A DNA stretch of 23,320 bases, taken from assembly GCA_948687865.1 (NCBI GenBank), contig CAPQQE010000005.1, positions 4,259-27,578 of the forward strand, given 5' to 3'. Under the pieces are notes generated by a model that worked only from the letters and a program-made list of their open reading frames with translations, was not told the origin of the DNA and did not search any database. Positions 1 to 7,116 of this stretch are shown piece after piece. The position numbers and the translations under genes were made by a program. Source of the stretch: an uncultured Bacilli bacterium (GTDB taxonomy: Bacteria; Bacillota_I; Bacilli_A; RF39; UBA660). Every line of letters starts with the position of its first letter. Position 1 is the stretch's first letter.

Positions 1-241
1 CTATAACAATAAAATCAATATCTGCATTAAGCATTCCTCTAATAAGTGACTTGTTTTCTTTTGTAACTCCTAAATGTGTAACAGGAATCAAAATTTTTAT
101 ACCTTCATACCACACTATTGCACAAGGTATGTTTCTATCCTGCAACTTATAGTATTCTTCCTCAATTCCTGTAATTCTTCCTGTTAAAATTCTTTGTTCT
201 TCTTTACTTCTTAAAATTTCTCTTACTGATAAACTTTCCAA
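1..241 (-). CDS. S1-like RNA-binding domain protein, N-terminal part (runs off window)
   Basis: The 80 visible codons are open from a TTG start at 241 to the window edge. The start is chosen because GGAGG sits 7 nt upstream (about 249-253). The protein begins with a charged helix rich in Glu, Lys and Arg (RSKEEQRILTGRITGIEEE), followed by a beta-rich stretch (YKLQDRNIPCAIVWYEG, then IKILIPVTHLG). The pattern GRITGIEE...IPVTHLG resembles the S1/OB-fold RNA-binding proteins that are commonly annotated next to conjugation genes in Clostridial elements. This is a family-level impression, not a confirmed assignment. The gene lies directly downstream of a rho-independent terminator whose T-run touches its ribosome-binding site, so its expression probably depends on read-through or on a promoter I could not identify. 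Confidence 0.55.
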   Translation of the reverse strand, partial: MESLSVREILRSKEEQRILTGRITGIEEEYYKLQDRNIPCAIVWYEGIKILIPVTHLGVTKENKSLIRGMLNADIDFIVI

Positions 242-253
242 TAACTCACCTCC

Positions 254-283
254 AAAAAAACACTTACCTAATGGTAAATGTTT
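254..283 (-). terminator. Rho-independent terminator after the membrane protein gene
   Basis: On the minus strand an 11-bp stem with one mismatch (plus-strand arms 258-268 and 273-283, loop TAAT) is followed at once by seven T residues (plus A at 254-260). It lies 14 nt after the stop of the 297-908 gene and fits a classical intrinsic terminator. The Shine-Dalgarno sequence of the next gene begins right after the T-run. Confidence 0.75.
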
Positions 284-296
284 ATAAATTTATATT

Positions 297-908
297 TTAT
301 AAAAACCCTTTTTCAACTTCTTCTTTATCTTCTCCTAGTTCAACAAATTTAAAAAAAAGTATAAATATTATTTCATTGCAAATTTCTGGAAATAATTTCA
401 ATTTTTCTATATATTCTTCTCTATCCTTAGTTATCGTTTTTTGCTCAAAAAAAGCACAAATTTCCATTCTCATTTCTTTAATAATCATTTTAACTTCATT
501 ATTTAATTTAAAATCTAAATTAGTATTTTCCAACTCATCAAAAAAAGATATTATTAGTAAATAAATATCATAAACCATCAAAATTTCTAATTTTTCATTT
601 TTAGAAAAATTAGAAATTTCAGATTTTATTTTATCAGCTGTATTCATTAGTTCTTTATATTTTTCTAACAAATTATCATAAATCTCTATTTGCCTATTCT
701 TTATATTACTTAGGATTTCAATAATTAAACCCGTTAAACACCCCGCAAATGCATTGCCAAAAAGATTTCCCAATTGAGTATTACCAAACAAGAAATAAAA
801 AATTAAACAAATTACCATTATTATCACAACTACAAATAAACTGATATAATAAAGATTTTTTCTTTTTACTGCCTTTTTCATATTACTTATTATATTTGAT
901 AACTTCAT
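297..908 (-). CDS. Two-helix membrane protein of unknown function
   Basis: The protein has 203 residues from ATG at 908, a start preferred over an upstream in-frame start at 971 because AAAGGGGG lies 7 nt before it. A basic N-terminus is followed by two hydrophobic segments (about residues 22-43, YISLFVVVIIMVICLIFYF, and 49-66, a Gly-rich LFGNAFAGCLTGLIIEIL). The remaining 130 or so residues are a highly charged, probably coiled-coil cytoplasmic region (NRQIEIYDNLLEKYKELMNT onward). I do not recognise a named family. It follows virD4 in the same orientation, 63 nt downstream, and ends the transcription unit at a terminator. A structural or exclusion-type role in the conjugative element is possible but not shown. 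Confidence 0.75.
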   Translation of the reverse strand: MKLSNIISNMKKAVKRKNLYYISLFVVVIIMVICLIFYFLFGNTQLGNLFGNAFAGCLTGLIIEILSNIKNRQIEIYDNLLEKYKELMNTADKIKSEISNFSKNEKLEILMVYDIYLLIISFFDELENTNLDFKLNNEVKMIIKEMRMEICAFFEQKTITKDREEYIEKLKLFPEICNEIIFILFFKFVELGEDKEEVEKGFL

Positions 909-971
909 ATATTTACCCCCTTTGATTACTACTTTCTCATATATTGTAACATCACTAGCTAAATACAGCAA

Positions 972-2411
972 CTAAAACATATTCCAGTCTATATTTTGCT
1001 TTTTATTTGAAATACTCTCCTTTTTTTCTTTTATATCTATCGAATCCTTAGAATATTTTTTATTCCAAATTGGCTTATATTCAGAAATAGGATTATCCTT
1101 AAGCTCACTCGCTAATGGATGTTCCATATATATTATTTTATCTAGCAAAAGTGGCTTATTACCTCTTAAATTAACTAATAACTTATTAGTAGGCAGTCTT
1201 AAAATCTCGTCACTGTTCAGTAAATTTCTTTTTATACTACCTACATTTTTCTGACCAAAATTTAAAGTACCATCAATTCCTGCTTCCGTCCTTATACTCT
1301 GATTTTCTGCAGTAGCAACTCCAAGCAAACTAGAAAAATACTCAGCTGTTAAAATATCATTGGCTGCTAAGCAAAGTCTAGTATCACAGTTTCCTATTAT
1401 TTCATCAGCTAAACCGTTTGGATATCTATTTTGGAACTGCCCGATATTTTGTACTATTGGTATTAAGTTTATATCTCTACTTCTTACTGTACTTATCTTC
1501 TTATTAAAATCTGGTATCTGTCCTATGTTTGCAAACTCATCTAATAAAAAATATACTCCTATATCACACTTTCCATTTGGTCTTGAATCTGCATATTTTA
1601 CAAGTTTTGAGAACAAAAAAACATAAAACAAAGAAGATAAAAAATCATATGTACTTGTCATATCACTCGTTATGCAAAAATATGCACACTTTTCTTTACC
1701 TGGTAACTCTAAATCAATATCATTTTCAGATGTTAAATCTTGCACATGCTTATTTTGAAAAGCTTGTAATCTTGTTCCGAGCCCTGTTAAAACACTAGCT
1801 TTTATTGTGTCAGAGCCACTCGCAAATATGTTATAACTCATTCTTGCTGGGCTATCAAGTGGCAGCTTTCTAAACATATTATCTATATCAGTAACATCTC
1901 CACCTGCTATTTTAAAATAAACATCTTTTAAAGAATTAGTTTTTAGTGATTTTTCTAAAAAATAAAACTCAAATGCTTTAAGTAAATTTTCTTCAGCACG
2001 TGGCCAAAACTCATCTCCTTTAGTCTTGTTTTGTGTGTTAGTTATTATAACCTCTGTGCTTACCTGCACATCATTGATTGTTTCATTTTGTGATAATGGA
2101 TTAAACCTATCTGAATGTGTCATATCGCACAAATTAAAAACTTTTACTGTATATCCTCTCTGTCTTAACATATATGAGGTTTTACGATAAATTTCTCCTT
2201 TAGGATCTGTTACAACAATTGATTTTCCAAGATGGACTAGTTGTAAAATATTGGTAAGTACAAAACTTATTGTTTTCATACTTCCAGAACTTCCAACTAC
2301 CGTAATATTGTTATTGAAATATGAATCAAAAGGAAGTGTTATAATTTTCCCGTCCTTCTTTCCTAAAATAAGACCTTGTTTATGATTCGCTTTTAGCTCT
2401 GTATTCTCCAT
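972..2411 (-). CDS. virD4: VirD4-type coupling protein, ATPase part
   Basis: This is the cytosolic ATPase of a type IV coupling protein (TraG/VirD4, Clostridial CD1115-like), which brings the relaxosome to the transfer channel. In the 479 residues I see the family's variant Walker A GSSGSMKT (40-47), TDPKGEIYRKTS (68-79), EFWPRAEENLLKAFEFYF (134-151), ASGSDTIKASVLTGLGTRL (197-215), and Walker B VYFLLDEFANIG (286-297, acidic D291/E292). The membrane anchor and the GTFGTANW segment normally fused ahead of it are in another frame in the overlapping upstream gene (2380-2739). The ATG at 2411 has AGGAG 9 nt upstream, so translation by re-initiation is possible. Otherwise the split is a +1 frame change within the 32-nt overlap. 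The C-terminal motif region appears complete and the gene ends in TAG. Confidence 0.9.
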   Translation of the reverse strand: MENTELKANHKQGLILGKKDGKIITLPFDSYFNNNITVVGSSGSMKTISFVLTNILQLVHLGKSIVVTDPKGEIYRKTSYMLRQRGYTVKVFNLCDMTHSDRFNPLSQNETINDVQVSTEVIITNTQNKTKGDEFWPRAEENLLKAFEFYFLEKSLKTNSLKDVYFKIAGGDVTDIDNMFRKLPLDSPARMSYNIFASGSDTIKASVLTGLGTRLQAFQNKHVQDLTSENDIDLELPGKEKCAYFCITSDMTSTYDFLSSLFYVFLFSKLVKYADSRPNGKCDIGVYFLLDEFANIGQIPDFNKKISTVRSRDINLIPIVQNIGQFQNRYPNGLADEIIGNCDTRLCLAANDILTAEYFSSLLGVATAENQSIRTEAGIDGTLNFGQKNVGSIKRNLLNSDEILRLPTNKLLVNLRGNKPLLLDKIIYMEHPLASELKDNPISEYKPIWNKKYSKDSIDIKEKKESISNKKQNIDWNMF

Positions 2412-2739
2412 ACTCTATCACTCCTAACACTTTTATAATATCTTCATTATTCATCCAATTCGCTGTTCCAAAAGTACCATCTTCTAATTTCAATTTAATT
2501 CCTCTTATTTCGTCTTTTTCGTTTTTAACTAGTACTTTTACTACTACAAATATTAAAACCGAAATTATAGCAATTATGAAAGAAATTACCATATATAAAA
2601 CTACACTTGAATCAATCTCTATATCAAAACAACCTCTCAAGATATTAAAATAACTTTTTAAATTTAAAACTACCATCAAATAATTTATAGTCAAAAAAAA
2701 TAAAGCTATACGGACTATAACTTTTTTATTCATACACAT
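2380..2739 (-). CDS. VirD4 N-terminal membrane-anchor part, separate frame
   Basis: The 119 residues contain two transmembrane segments (about 7-29 and 44-70) and then the sequence LEDGTFGTANWMNNEDIIKV, which in VirD4/TraG proteins of Firmicutes sits just before the ATPase domain. It ends 32 nt inside the start of the ATPase gene. Together the two pieces make one normal-length coupling protein of about 590 residues. Either the element encodes a two-subunit coupling protein with translational coupling, or a frame change between 2380 and about 2417 has split one gene. The frame shift needed is +1. Unlike the virB4 breaks, it has no in-frame CGG. Its own start overlaps the end of the upstream gene by 14 nt, as in a tight operon. 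Confidence 0.7.
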   Translation of the reverse strand: MCMNKKVIVRIALFFLTINYLMVVLNLKSYFNILRGCFDIEIDSSVVLYMVISFIIAIISVLIFVVVKVLVKNEKDEIRGIKLKLEDGTFGTANWMNNEDIIKVLGVIEYGEYRAKSES

Positions 2740-3601
2740 TAAACCTCTCTCTTATAAACCTATCAAATTCAATCGGATAATAATTTTGGTTTGGTATTTC
2801 TCTTTGCAATAACTGTAAATATTCTGTACTACAAACAATATCAACTTTTTTGCCTTTATTTTCTCTTAAAAAGTACTTTAATAAATTTATTTTTTCTGTA
2901 TCAATAAAATAAAAACAAGATACAAATATACTTTTCTTATCAGTATAATCACAAAAATTATACTCTGAAATATATACTTGTTTTTGATATAGCTCCTTCA
3001 TCACCTGAGACCAATTTACTTTATTTATATAACCTAATTTATCTAAGTTATTTAAACTACTTTCAATTATTAGAACCTCTTTCAAGCCAAAACAAAATTG
3101 GCTTAAATCAATTTTTGAAATATCTTCTGTAAAAATAATAATACTTTTGTATTCTTTCTCTTTTTGGATATCATAAAAAACGGAATCTATATATTTTTTA
3201 TCTTGTCTTTTGCTTATGTAATATGTTAGGTACTCTTTTTTGTTAATTACAACAGAGCCAATATATCGTCTTGACTTTATTGTAAAAATCTCTTTGTCCT
3301 TTAACTTGAATGAAGGTATAAATTTAACATTAGTTTTATAAAACAGCACTGCTGCAATATAACTTATCAAAATCTGCCTTTCTATATACTTTTTTGAATA
3401 AGCCATCTTTGTGCTAAAATCATAACCTAAACTTTTCAAATATCTTTTACCATTGTCACTCAATATATATGTTCCTGTTTTGTGTTTCTTGATATAGTCA
3501 TTATTTAATAAATCTGAAATCTGTCTTCTATAATATTCAGATGTATTAAATAAAAATTTAGCATCACAACATTTTAAAAAATGATACTCATATAAAAACA
3601 C
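2726..3601 (-). CDS. Replication-relaxation family protein (winged helix)
   Basis: The protein begins with a probable winged-helix region: EYHFLKCCDAKFLFNTSEYY, then RRQISDLLNNDYIKKHKTG and YILSDNGKRYLKSLGYD (about residues 5-56). After it comes a nuclease-like or regulatory C-terminal half. This arrangement, next to virD4 on a conjugative element, matches the replication-relaxation (MobC-like) proteins thought to help the relaxase at the origin of transfer. The annotated start is GTG at 3601. The same frame is open for 14 further codons upstream (IKNKFPNKVEKEFL), which look like real protein, and reaches an ATT at 3643 with GGTGG about 9 nt before it. A non-standard ATT start is therefore possible. 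Its 3' end overlaps the next gene by 14 nt. Confidence 0.6.
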   Translation of the reverse strand: MFLYEYHFLKCCDAKFLFNTSEYYRRQISDLLNNDYIKKHKTGTYILSDNGKRYLKSLGYDFSTKMAYSKKYIERQILISYIAAVLFYKTNVKFIPSFKLKDKEIFTIKSRRYIGSVVINKKEYLTYYISKRQDKKYIDSVFYDIQKEKEYKSIIIFTEDISKIDLSQFCFGLKEVLIIESSLNNLDKLGYINKVNWSQVMKELYQKQVYISEYNFCDYTDKKSIFVSCFYFIDTEKINLLKYFLRENKGKKVDIVCSTEYLQLLQREIPNQNYYPIEFDRFIRERFNVYE

Positions 3602-3678
3602 TAAGAACTCTTTTTCAACCTTGTTCGGAAATTTATTTTTAATAGCTCATCACCACCATTTCATAAATTTATCTTGGC

Positions 3679-3713
3679 TAGTCCTATGATAGCTTACAGC
3701 TATCACAGTCCTA
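3679..3713 (-). other. Leader hairpin flanked by direct repeats
   Basis: A perfect 8-bp stem (3687-3694 with 3698-3705, loop TAC) is flanked on both sides by AGTCCTA (3680-3686 and 3707-3713). It falls in the 5' leader between the predicted promoter and the replication-relaxation gene. No T-run follows on the minus strand, so it is not an ordinary terminator. It may be a protein-binding or RNA regulatory site, or part of an origin of transfer. Confidence 0.4.
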
Positions 3714-3747
3714 ACCTAATTAGCTTAAATCAACATTTAAAAATTGT

Positions 3748-3775
3748 ATAATACTATAAATAAATATATTTTCAA
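3748..3775 (-). promoter_or_regulatory. Putative sigma-A promoter for the virD4 operon
   Basis: On the minus strand there is a -35 box TTGAAA (3770-3775) and a -10 box TATTAT (3748-3753), spaced by 16 nt, each one base from consensus. Transcription would start near 3741 and run through the leader hairpin into the replication-relaxation gene. AT-rich sequence makes chance matches common, so this is only moderately supported. Confidence 0.4.
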
Positions 3776-3795
3776 TATTGACTTTTTATTTCAAA

Positions 3796-3840
3796 ATTCG
3801 ACAAAACAATTAAACTTTTTTAAACTAAATATTGTCGAAT
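3796..3840. repeat. Inverted repeat, possible operator
   Basis: ATTCGACAA (3796-3804) and its exact reverse complement TTGTCGAAT (3832-3840) are separated by 27 nt, just upstream of the predicted -35 box on the minus strand. The spacing puts the half sites about 36 bp apart, centre to centre. A repressor or activator site is plausible. Confidence 0.35.
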
Positions 3841-3851
3841 ACCATCTACTA

Positions 3852-4442
3852 CTAAATCAATATTTTTTCTAAAAAATTAACAACATCTTTTGCCGAAGAT
3901 ATATATACTTCTGTATGAGGTATTTTTGAAAATTCACCTTTCACACAATAAAACATATTTTCAATATTATCATCTAAAATAACACCCGACAAAAGCAAAC
4001 CATCTGGAATTGGTTTTATATTTTTATTATCTATATCCCAATTTTTTTGATTATCAAAAACTTTTATAAGTATAAAAGCACCATCTTCAAAAATACCTTT
4101 AAATTCTTTTGAAACCTCAGCAACATTTAACAATATTCTTTTATATGTATGTGTTTTAGTATTTTTATACTTAGGCATAGTTTCAGGAATATATAACTTC
4201 AAAACATTATCTACCACTTCTGCCTTATACTCGTTATCAATGAAATCAATTTTATCTTCAGCATTATCTACTGTTTCGTTATACTTCTTTATTTCATTTA
4301 AAATTTTAAATCTTCTTTTTTCAAACTCTTTCAAAAAATTCTCTAACTGTATTTCAGTCAAACTATTACAATCAACAACTCTATTTATTGCTCTTTCTAA
4401 TTCAATTAACTCTTCTACAAATTCTTCTCTCACTACCATCAT
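3852..4442 (-). CDS. RusA-like / DUF6100-type element protein
   Basis: A charged helical N-terminus (residues 1-65, with EEFVEELIELERAINRVV) precedes a domain of about 115 residues. Near residues 140-160 the stretch NWDIDNKNIKPIPDGLLLSG is followed shortly by VILDDN. The spacing of D-x-D-N, K, D and a later D-D resembles the metal-binding acidic pattern of RusA Holliday-junction resolvases, and proteins of this kind occur in Clostridial conjugative elements. The assignment comes from pattern alone. The start ATG at 4442 is followed by a second ATG, with AAGGA 6 nt upstream of the first. It is the last gene of the group that begins with the 5378 gene, and its stop lies beside the inverted repeat upstream of the next promoter. 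Confidence 0.5.
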   Translation of the reverse strand: MMVVREEFVEELIELERAINRVVDCNSLTEIQLENFLKEFEKRRFKILNEIKKYNETVDNAEDKIDFIDNEYKAEVVDNVLKLYIPETMPKYKNTKTHTYKRILLNVAEVSKEFKGIFEDGAFILIKVFDNQKNWDIDNKNIKPIPDGLLLSGVILDDNIENMFYCVKGEFSKIPHTEVYISSAKDVVNFLEKILI

Positions 4443-4488
4443 CTTATGTCCTTTCTATCATTTAAGGCAAAGTCCATATTCATACGCC

Positions 4489-4749
4489 TTACTCTTTTTC
4501 ATAATTTTCGATTATAGCTTGTTCAATAAGCTTTCTAACATCATTATTTATTGGATGATAATACTCAAATCTTTTAATTTCTTTTCTTCTAATCAAAGTT
4601 TGTGCTGGCATAACAATAAATAAACCTCTTTCACCATTTATCAACTTAATTCCTTTTAAAACAATTGCTTCATTTAAAACAATATTAGCATAAGCTAATA
4701 GTTTGCCTTTTCCTTCCATTTTAATTATTTGTACATCTGTAATTTCCAT
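4489..4749 (-). CDS. spoVG: SpoVG family protein
   Basis: The 86 residues match SpoVG along their length: MEITDVQIIKMEGKGKLLAY, then IVLKGIKLINGERGLFIVMPAQ, RFEYYHPINNDVRKLIEQAI and a short basic-acidic tail. SpoVG proteins are small nucleic-acid-binding regulators. Chromosomal copies act in septation and surface-gene control, and copies on mobile elements are common but little studied. The start has AGGAGG 9 nt upstream. It follows the 4814-5008 gene after a small hairpin. Confidence 0.85.
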   Translation of the reverse strand: MEITDVQIIKMEGKGKLLAYANIVLNEAIVLKGIKLINGERGLFIVMPAQTLIRRKEIKRFEYYHPINNDVRKLIEQAIIENYEKE

Positions 4750-4781
4750 ATTACAATTCCTCCTTATTTTTAAAATTTAAA

Positions 4782-4804
4782 AGAGATGCCATTTTGACAT
4801 CTCT
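4782..4804 (-). terminator. Weak terminator-like hairpin before spoVG
   Basis: AGAGATG (4782-4788) pairs perfectly with CATCTCT (4798-4804), and two more pairs can form after one mismatch. On the minus strand the stem is followed by TTTAAATTTT, a broken T-run. It could partly terminate or stabilise the upstream mRNA. The next gene has its own strong ribosome-binding site. Confidence 0.4.
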
Positions 4805-4813
4805 AAATTTACT

Positions 4814-5008
4814 TTATTGTAACTCACTATGTACATAGTAAGTTATTTTATTACCCATTTCTACATTTGAGTATTTTAATTTTTTTATATCCTCTGGAGC
4901 ATCTTCAACCATTCCTTCATATACTTGTTCATTATCAAGTATTACTTTAATATCTATTAATCGTGCTCCGCCTATTGGCATATATATTCTTTCTTCTTTT
5001 GTTTCCAT
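4814..5008 (-). CDS. Small element protein of unknown function (64 aa)
   Basis: The 64-residue product (starts METKEERIYMPIGGARLIDI) is acidic, has no transmembrane segment, and is probably a small beta-rich domain (IDIKVILDNEQVYEGMVEDA). The ATG has AGGAG 7 nt upstream. It lies 13 nt after the 5022-5378 gene and before spoVG in the same orientation, so it is likely co-transcribed. I do not recognise the family. Confidence 0.65.
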   Translation of the reverse strand: METKEERIYMPIGGARLIDIKVILDNEQVYEGMVEDAPEDIKKLKYSNVEMGNKITYYVHSELQ

Positions 5009-5021
5009 TACCGCTCTCCTA

Positions 5022-5378
5022 TTATTCTAATATTAAACCAGTTTTTTCTGAAATATTCTTACAAGATTGTAATTTAAACACATCATTACGTAAAACATTA
5101 ATCACTACTTCATCTCCAATATGTTCAATACACTCTTTAATATGCTTATATAATAAACTTCTATTATTATCAGGAAACATTTGCATTAGTTCTTTATATA
5201 ACGTAATATTCCAATGATTATTTCTATTTTTTTTCTCATTTTCTTTGTAGATAAAATCATAATATTTTTGAACAAAAGTTACTACAAAATTTTCTGTATC
5301 CTCCTGAAATTCTTTATTAACTAAGTCTTTTCCATTACATGATAAAACAAAATCAATTTCATTAAAATTCACACCCAT
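5022..5378 (-). CDS. Element protein of unknown function (118 aa)
   Basis: A soluble, mostly helical 118-residue product with features such as TFVQKYYDFIYKENEKKNR (about 34-52) and LYKHIKECIEHIGDEVVINV (about 76-95). The ATG has AAGGAG 6 nt upstream. It appears to head the small-gene group that continues to spoVG and the RusA-like gene. No catalytic motif is visible and no family is recognised. Confidence 0.65.
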   Translation of the reverse strand: MGVNFNEIDFVLSCNGKDLVNKEFQEDTENFVVTFVQKYYDFIYKENEKKNRNNHWNITLYKELMQMFPDNNRSLLYKHIKECIEHIGDEVVINVLRNDVFKLQSCKNISEKTGLILE

Positions 5379-5446
5379 TTTACTCTCCTTTTAGTTTATA
5401 ATCAAAACTCTTATTCTAATTTCTGTTTAAAATTTTAGTTATATAA

Positions 5447-6244
5447 TTACCTTATTTTCAATTCACTTTTACTTATTTTTGCTTTTGGGCAAAACTCTTT
5501 TACAATCAATCTAACAATTTCCTCTTGAGCTTCATTAACTTTTGGTGCTAATAATATTTCCACATCATCAAAAGCTTCTTCTGATAATTCTAAAAAAAAT
5601 AATTCAAATGGAGCTTTTACTTTTGGATCTTCTACTCTTGATTCAATAAGATTATCTATATCTTTTTCATCCATTGAATCATTTATATCAAATCTTGAAA
5701 TTGGAGGTATTATTATAATATATCTTGTTTCAGATTGAAACTCCCAATTCTTTCTCTTATATTTTCCTATATCACAGATATTATATTTCATTTTACTATC
5801 TTTTTCTTCTACTTCTAGTACCTCACTTATGTTTTTTACAATTCCTTTTATTTTTGGATACAGTTTTTTTGTATCATTAGTATAAATTACATCAACTAAT
5901 CTTATACCACCTAAAATCCAACATTCTTTATCCTCTTGAAATGCTTCCTCATTATATATTTTTTTAAAAGGATTTCTTTTTAATTTTATTCTTATACCTT
6001 GCATGTTTGGAGTATACATATTCCACATTGGAATTGATTCAGTTGAGTCTTTCGTCCAACAACTTACATAGCATACTTTTCCTACTTGCTTAATATCTTC
6101 TGAATCACATTCTTCTAGATCATCAACATTTTGTAAGCTATTAAATGCTATTGTTTTATTTTTCAAAATCAACAATAGGTTTTCTATGCTTGTATAATGA
6201 TATAAATAATCTTCATTTTTATTCTCCATTAACTGTTTCTCCAT
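5447..6244 (-). CDS. DUF2971 domain protein
   Basis: The N-terminal part reads YLYHYTSIENLLLILKNKTI followed by FNSLQNVDDLEECDSED, then CYVSCWTKDSTESIPMWNMY and GIRIKL. This order (YHYTS, aspartate-rich loop, SCWT, W-N-MY) is characteristic of DUF2971, a family of uncertain biochemical role that is frequent on mobile elements and suspected in anti-phage or toxin functions. The C-terminal 100 residues include an EVEILL-type strand and a basic tail. Two starts are possible: ATG at 6244, close behind the upstream gene's stop (12 nt), or ATG at 6229, which has GGAG 9 nt upstream. The tight spacing with the 6257-7030 gene indicates a two-gene unit. Confidence 0.7.
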   Translation of the reverse strand: MEKQLMENKNEDYLYHYTSIENLLLILKNKTIAFNSLQNVDDLEECDSEDIKQVGKVCYVSCWTKDSTESIPMWNMYTPNMQGIRIKLKRNPFKKIYNEEAFQEDKECWILGGIRLVDVIYTNDTKKLYPKIKGIVKNISEVLEVEEKDSKMKYNICDIGKYKRKNWEFQSETRYIIIIPPISRFDINDSMDEKDIDNLIESRVEDPKVKAPFELFFLELSEEAFDDVEILLAPKVNEAQEEIVRLIVKEFCPKAKISKSELKIR

Positions 6245-6256
6245 TTTAAATTATAT

Positions 6257-7030
6257 TTAGTTACTCACAAGTGCTTTTCTTTCATTTTTTATCTTCTTTA
6301 CTTCTTTAGCCCTTATAACATGTAACATCATAAGAAAACATTTATCATACCATTCTAAAAGTTGTTCTTCAGCAAATGATTTATATGGTTCATCTTTAAT
6401 TGGATGATTTACTCCCATTTTATTAACTATTGTTCCTATTGAATCATCTAACTCTCTATCAAGTGATTTTACATCAATATTTTTTTCTATATATAAATCT
6501 ATAGCCTTTAAAAGTCTTTGCTTTTCTTTAATATTACATTGATTTCTAAAATCATTATACTCTAATAACACATTAGCAATACTTTCTGGAACAGTTTCTA
6601 AAACCGAATCTACATCTGCATCTCTTTTAGAAATTATTATTCTGTCTTCAACTTTCTCTGCCTTATAATTCATTTTTTCTAATATTAAAGGAATATTCTC
6701 TAGTGCTGCTCTTGTTGTGGAACTTAACTTTATATCACTTCTTTGGTGTATAAGTTCTTCCATGTTTAATATAAACTGCAAATATAATAAAAATTCATCT
6801 TCCTCTTTGTACTCTTTAATTCCCAAAAAATCTAAATACTCATTAACATCTAAAAAAGTATCTCTATATTTCCAATTCAGAAAGACAGTATTATTCACTA
6901 AACTCATAAAACTTCCAGCTTGCACATCAAAGCCCAGTACCATATTGTTGTCTGTTATGAATACTTTAGCTAATTTTCTAAATTCTTTTTCTATATCTAG
7001 TCTATTTTCTAACTCAAAAATGCTTTTCAT
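6257..7030 (-). CDS. Unknown partner of the DUF2971 gene (257 aa)
   Basis: A soluble, mostly alpha-helical protein with no membrane segment. Visible stretches include FITDNNMVLGFDVQAGSFMS (about 24-43), LLYLQFILNMEELIHQRSDI (about 81-100) and a C-terminal basic helix RAKEVKKIKNERKALVSN. I do not recognise a family or an active site. It is transcribed first and is followed after 12 nt by the DUF2971 gene, so the two products probably act together. AAGGA is present upstream of the start but at a long spacing (about 13 nt). The 86-nt gap to the upstream beta-helix gene holds no clear promoter. Confidence 0.65.
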   Translation of the reverse strand: MKSIFELENRLDIEKEFRKLAKVFITDNNMVLGFDVQAGSFMSLVNNTVFLNWKYRDTFLDVNEYLDFLGIKEYKEEDEFLLYLQFILNMEELIHQRSDIKLSSTTRAALENIPLILEKMNYKAEKVEDRIIISKRDADVDSVLETVPESIANVLLEYNDFRNQCNIKEKQRLLKAIDLYIEKNIDVKSLDRELDDSIGTIVNKMGVNHPIKDEPYKSFAEEQLLEWYDKCFLMMLHVIRAKEVKKIKNERKALVSN

Positions 7031-7116
7031 AATTTAGTTCAGTTCCTTTTCGTAAAATTTTCTAAATTATTTTATATCACAAAATCAAGAATTTTTCAAT
7101 CACTTTAACTATCCTG

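Noticed and set aside
271..564. Plus-strand open frames (also at 4240-4623, 12129-12539, 14593-14907 and others).
   Set aside because: They lie opposite well-supported minus-strand genes, have low-complexity Ser/Leu/Phe/Ile-rich products typical of antisense frames in AT-rich DNA, and lack good ribosome-binding sites.
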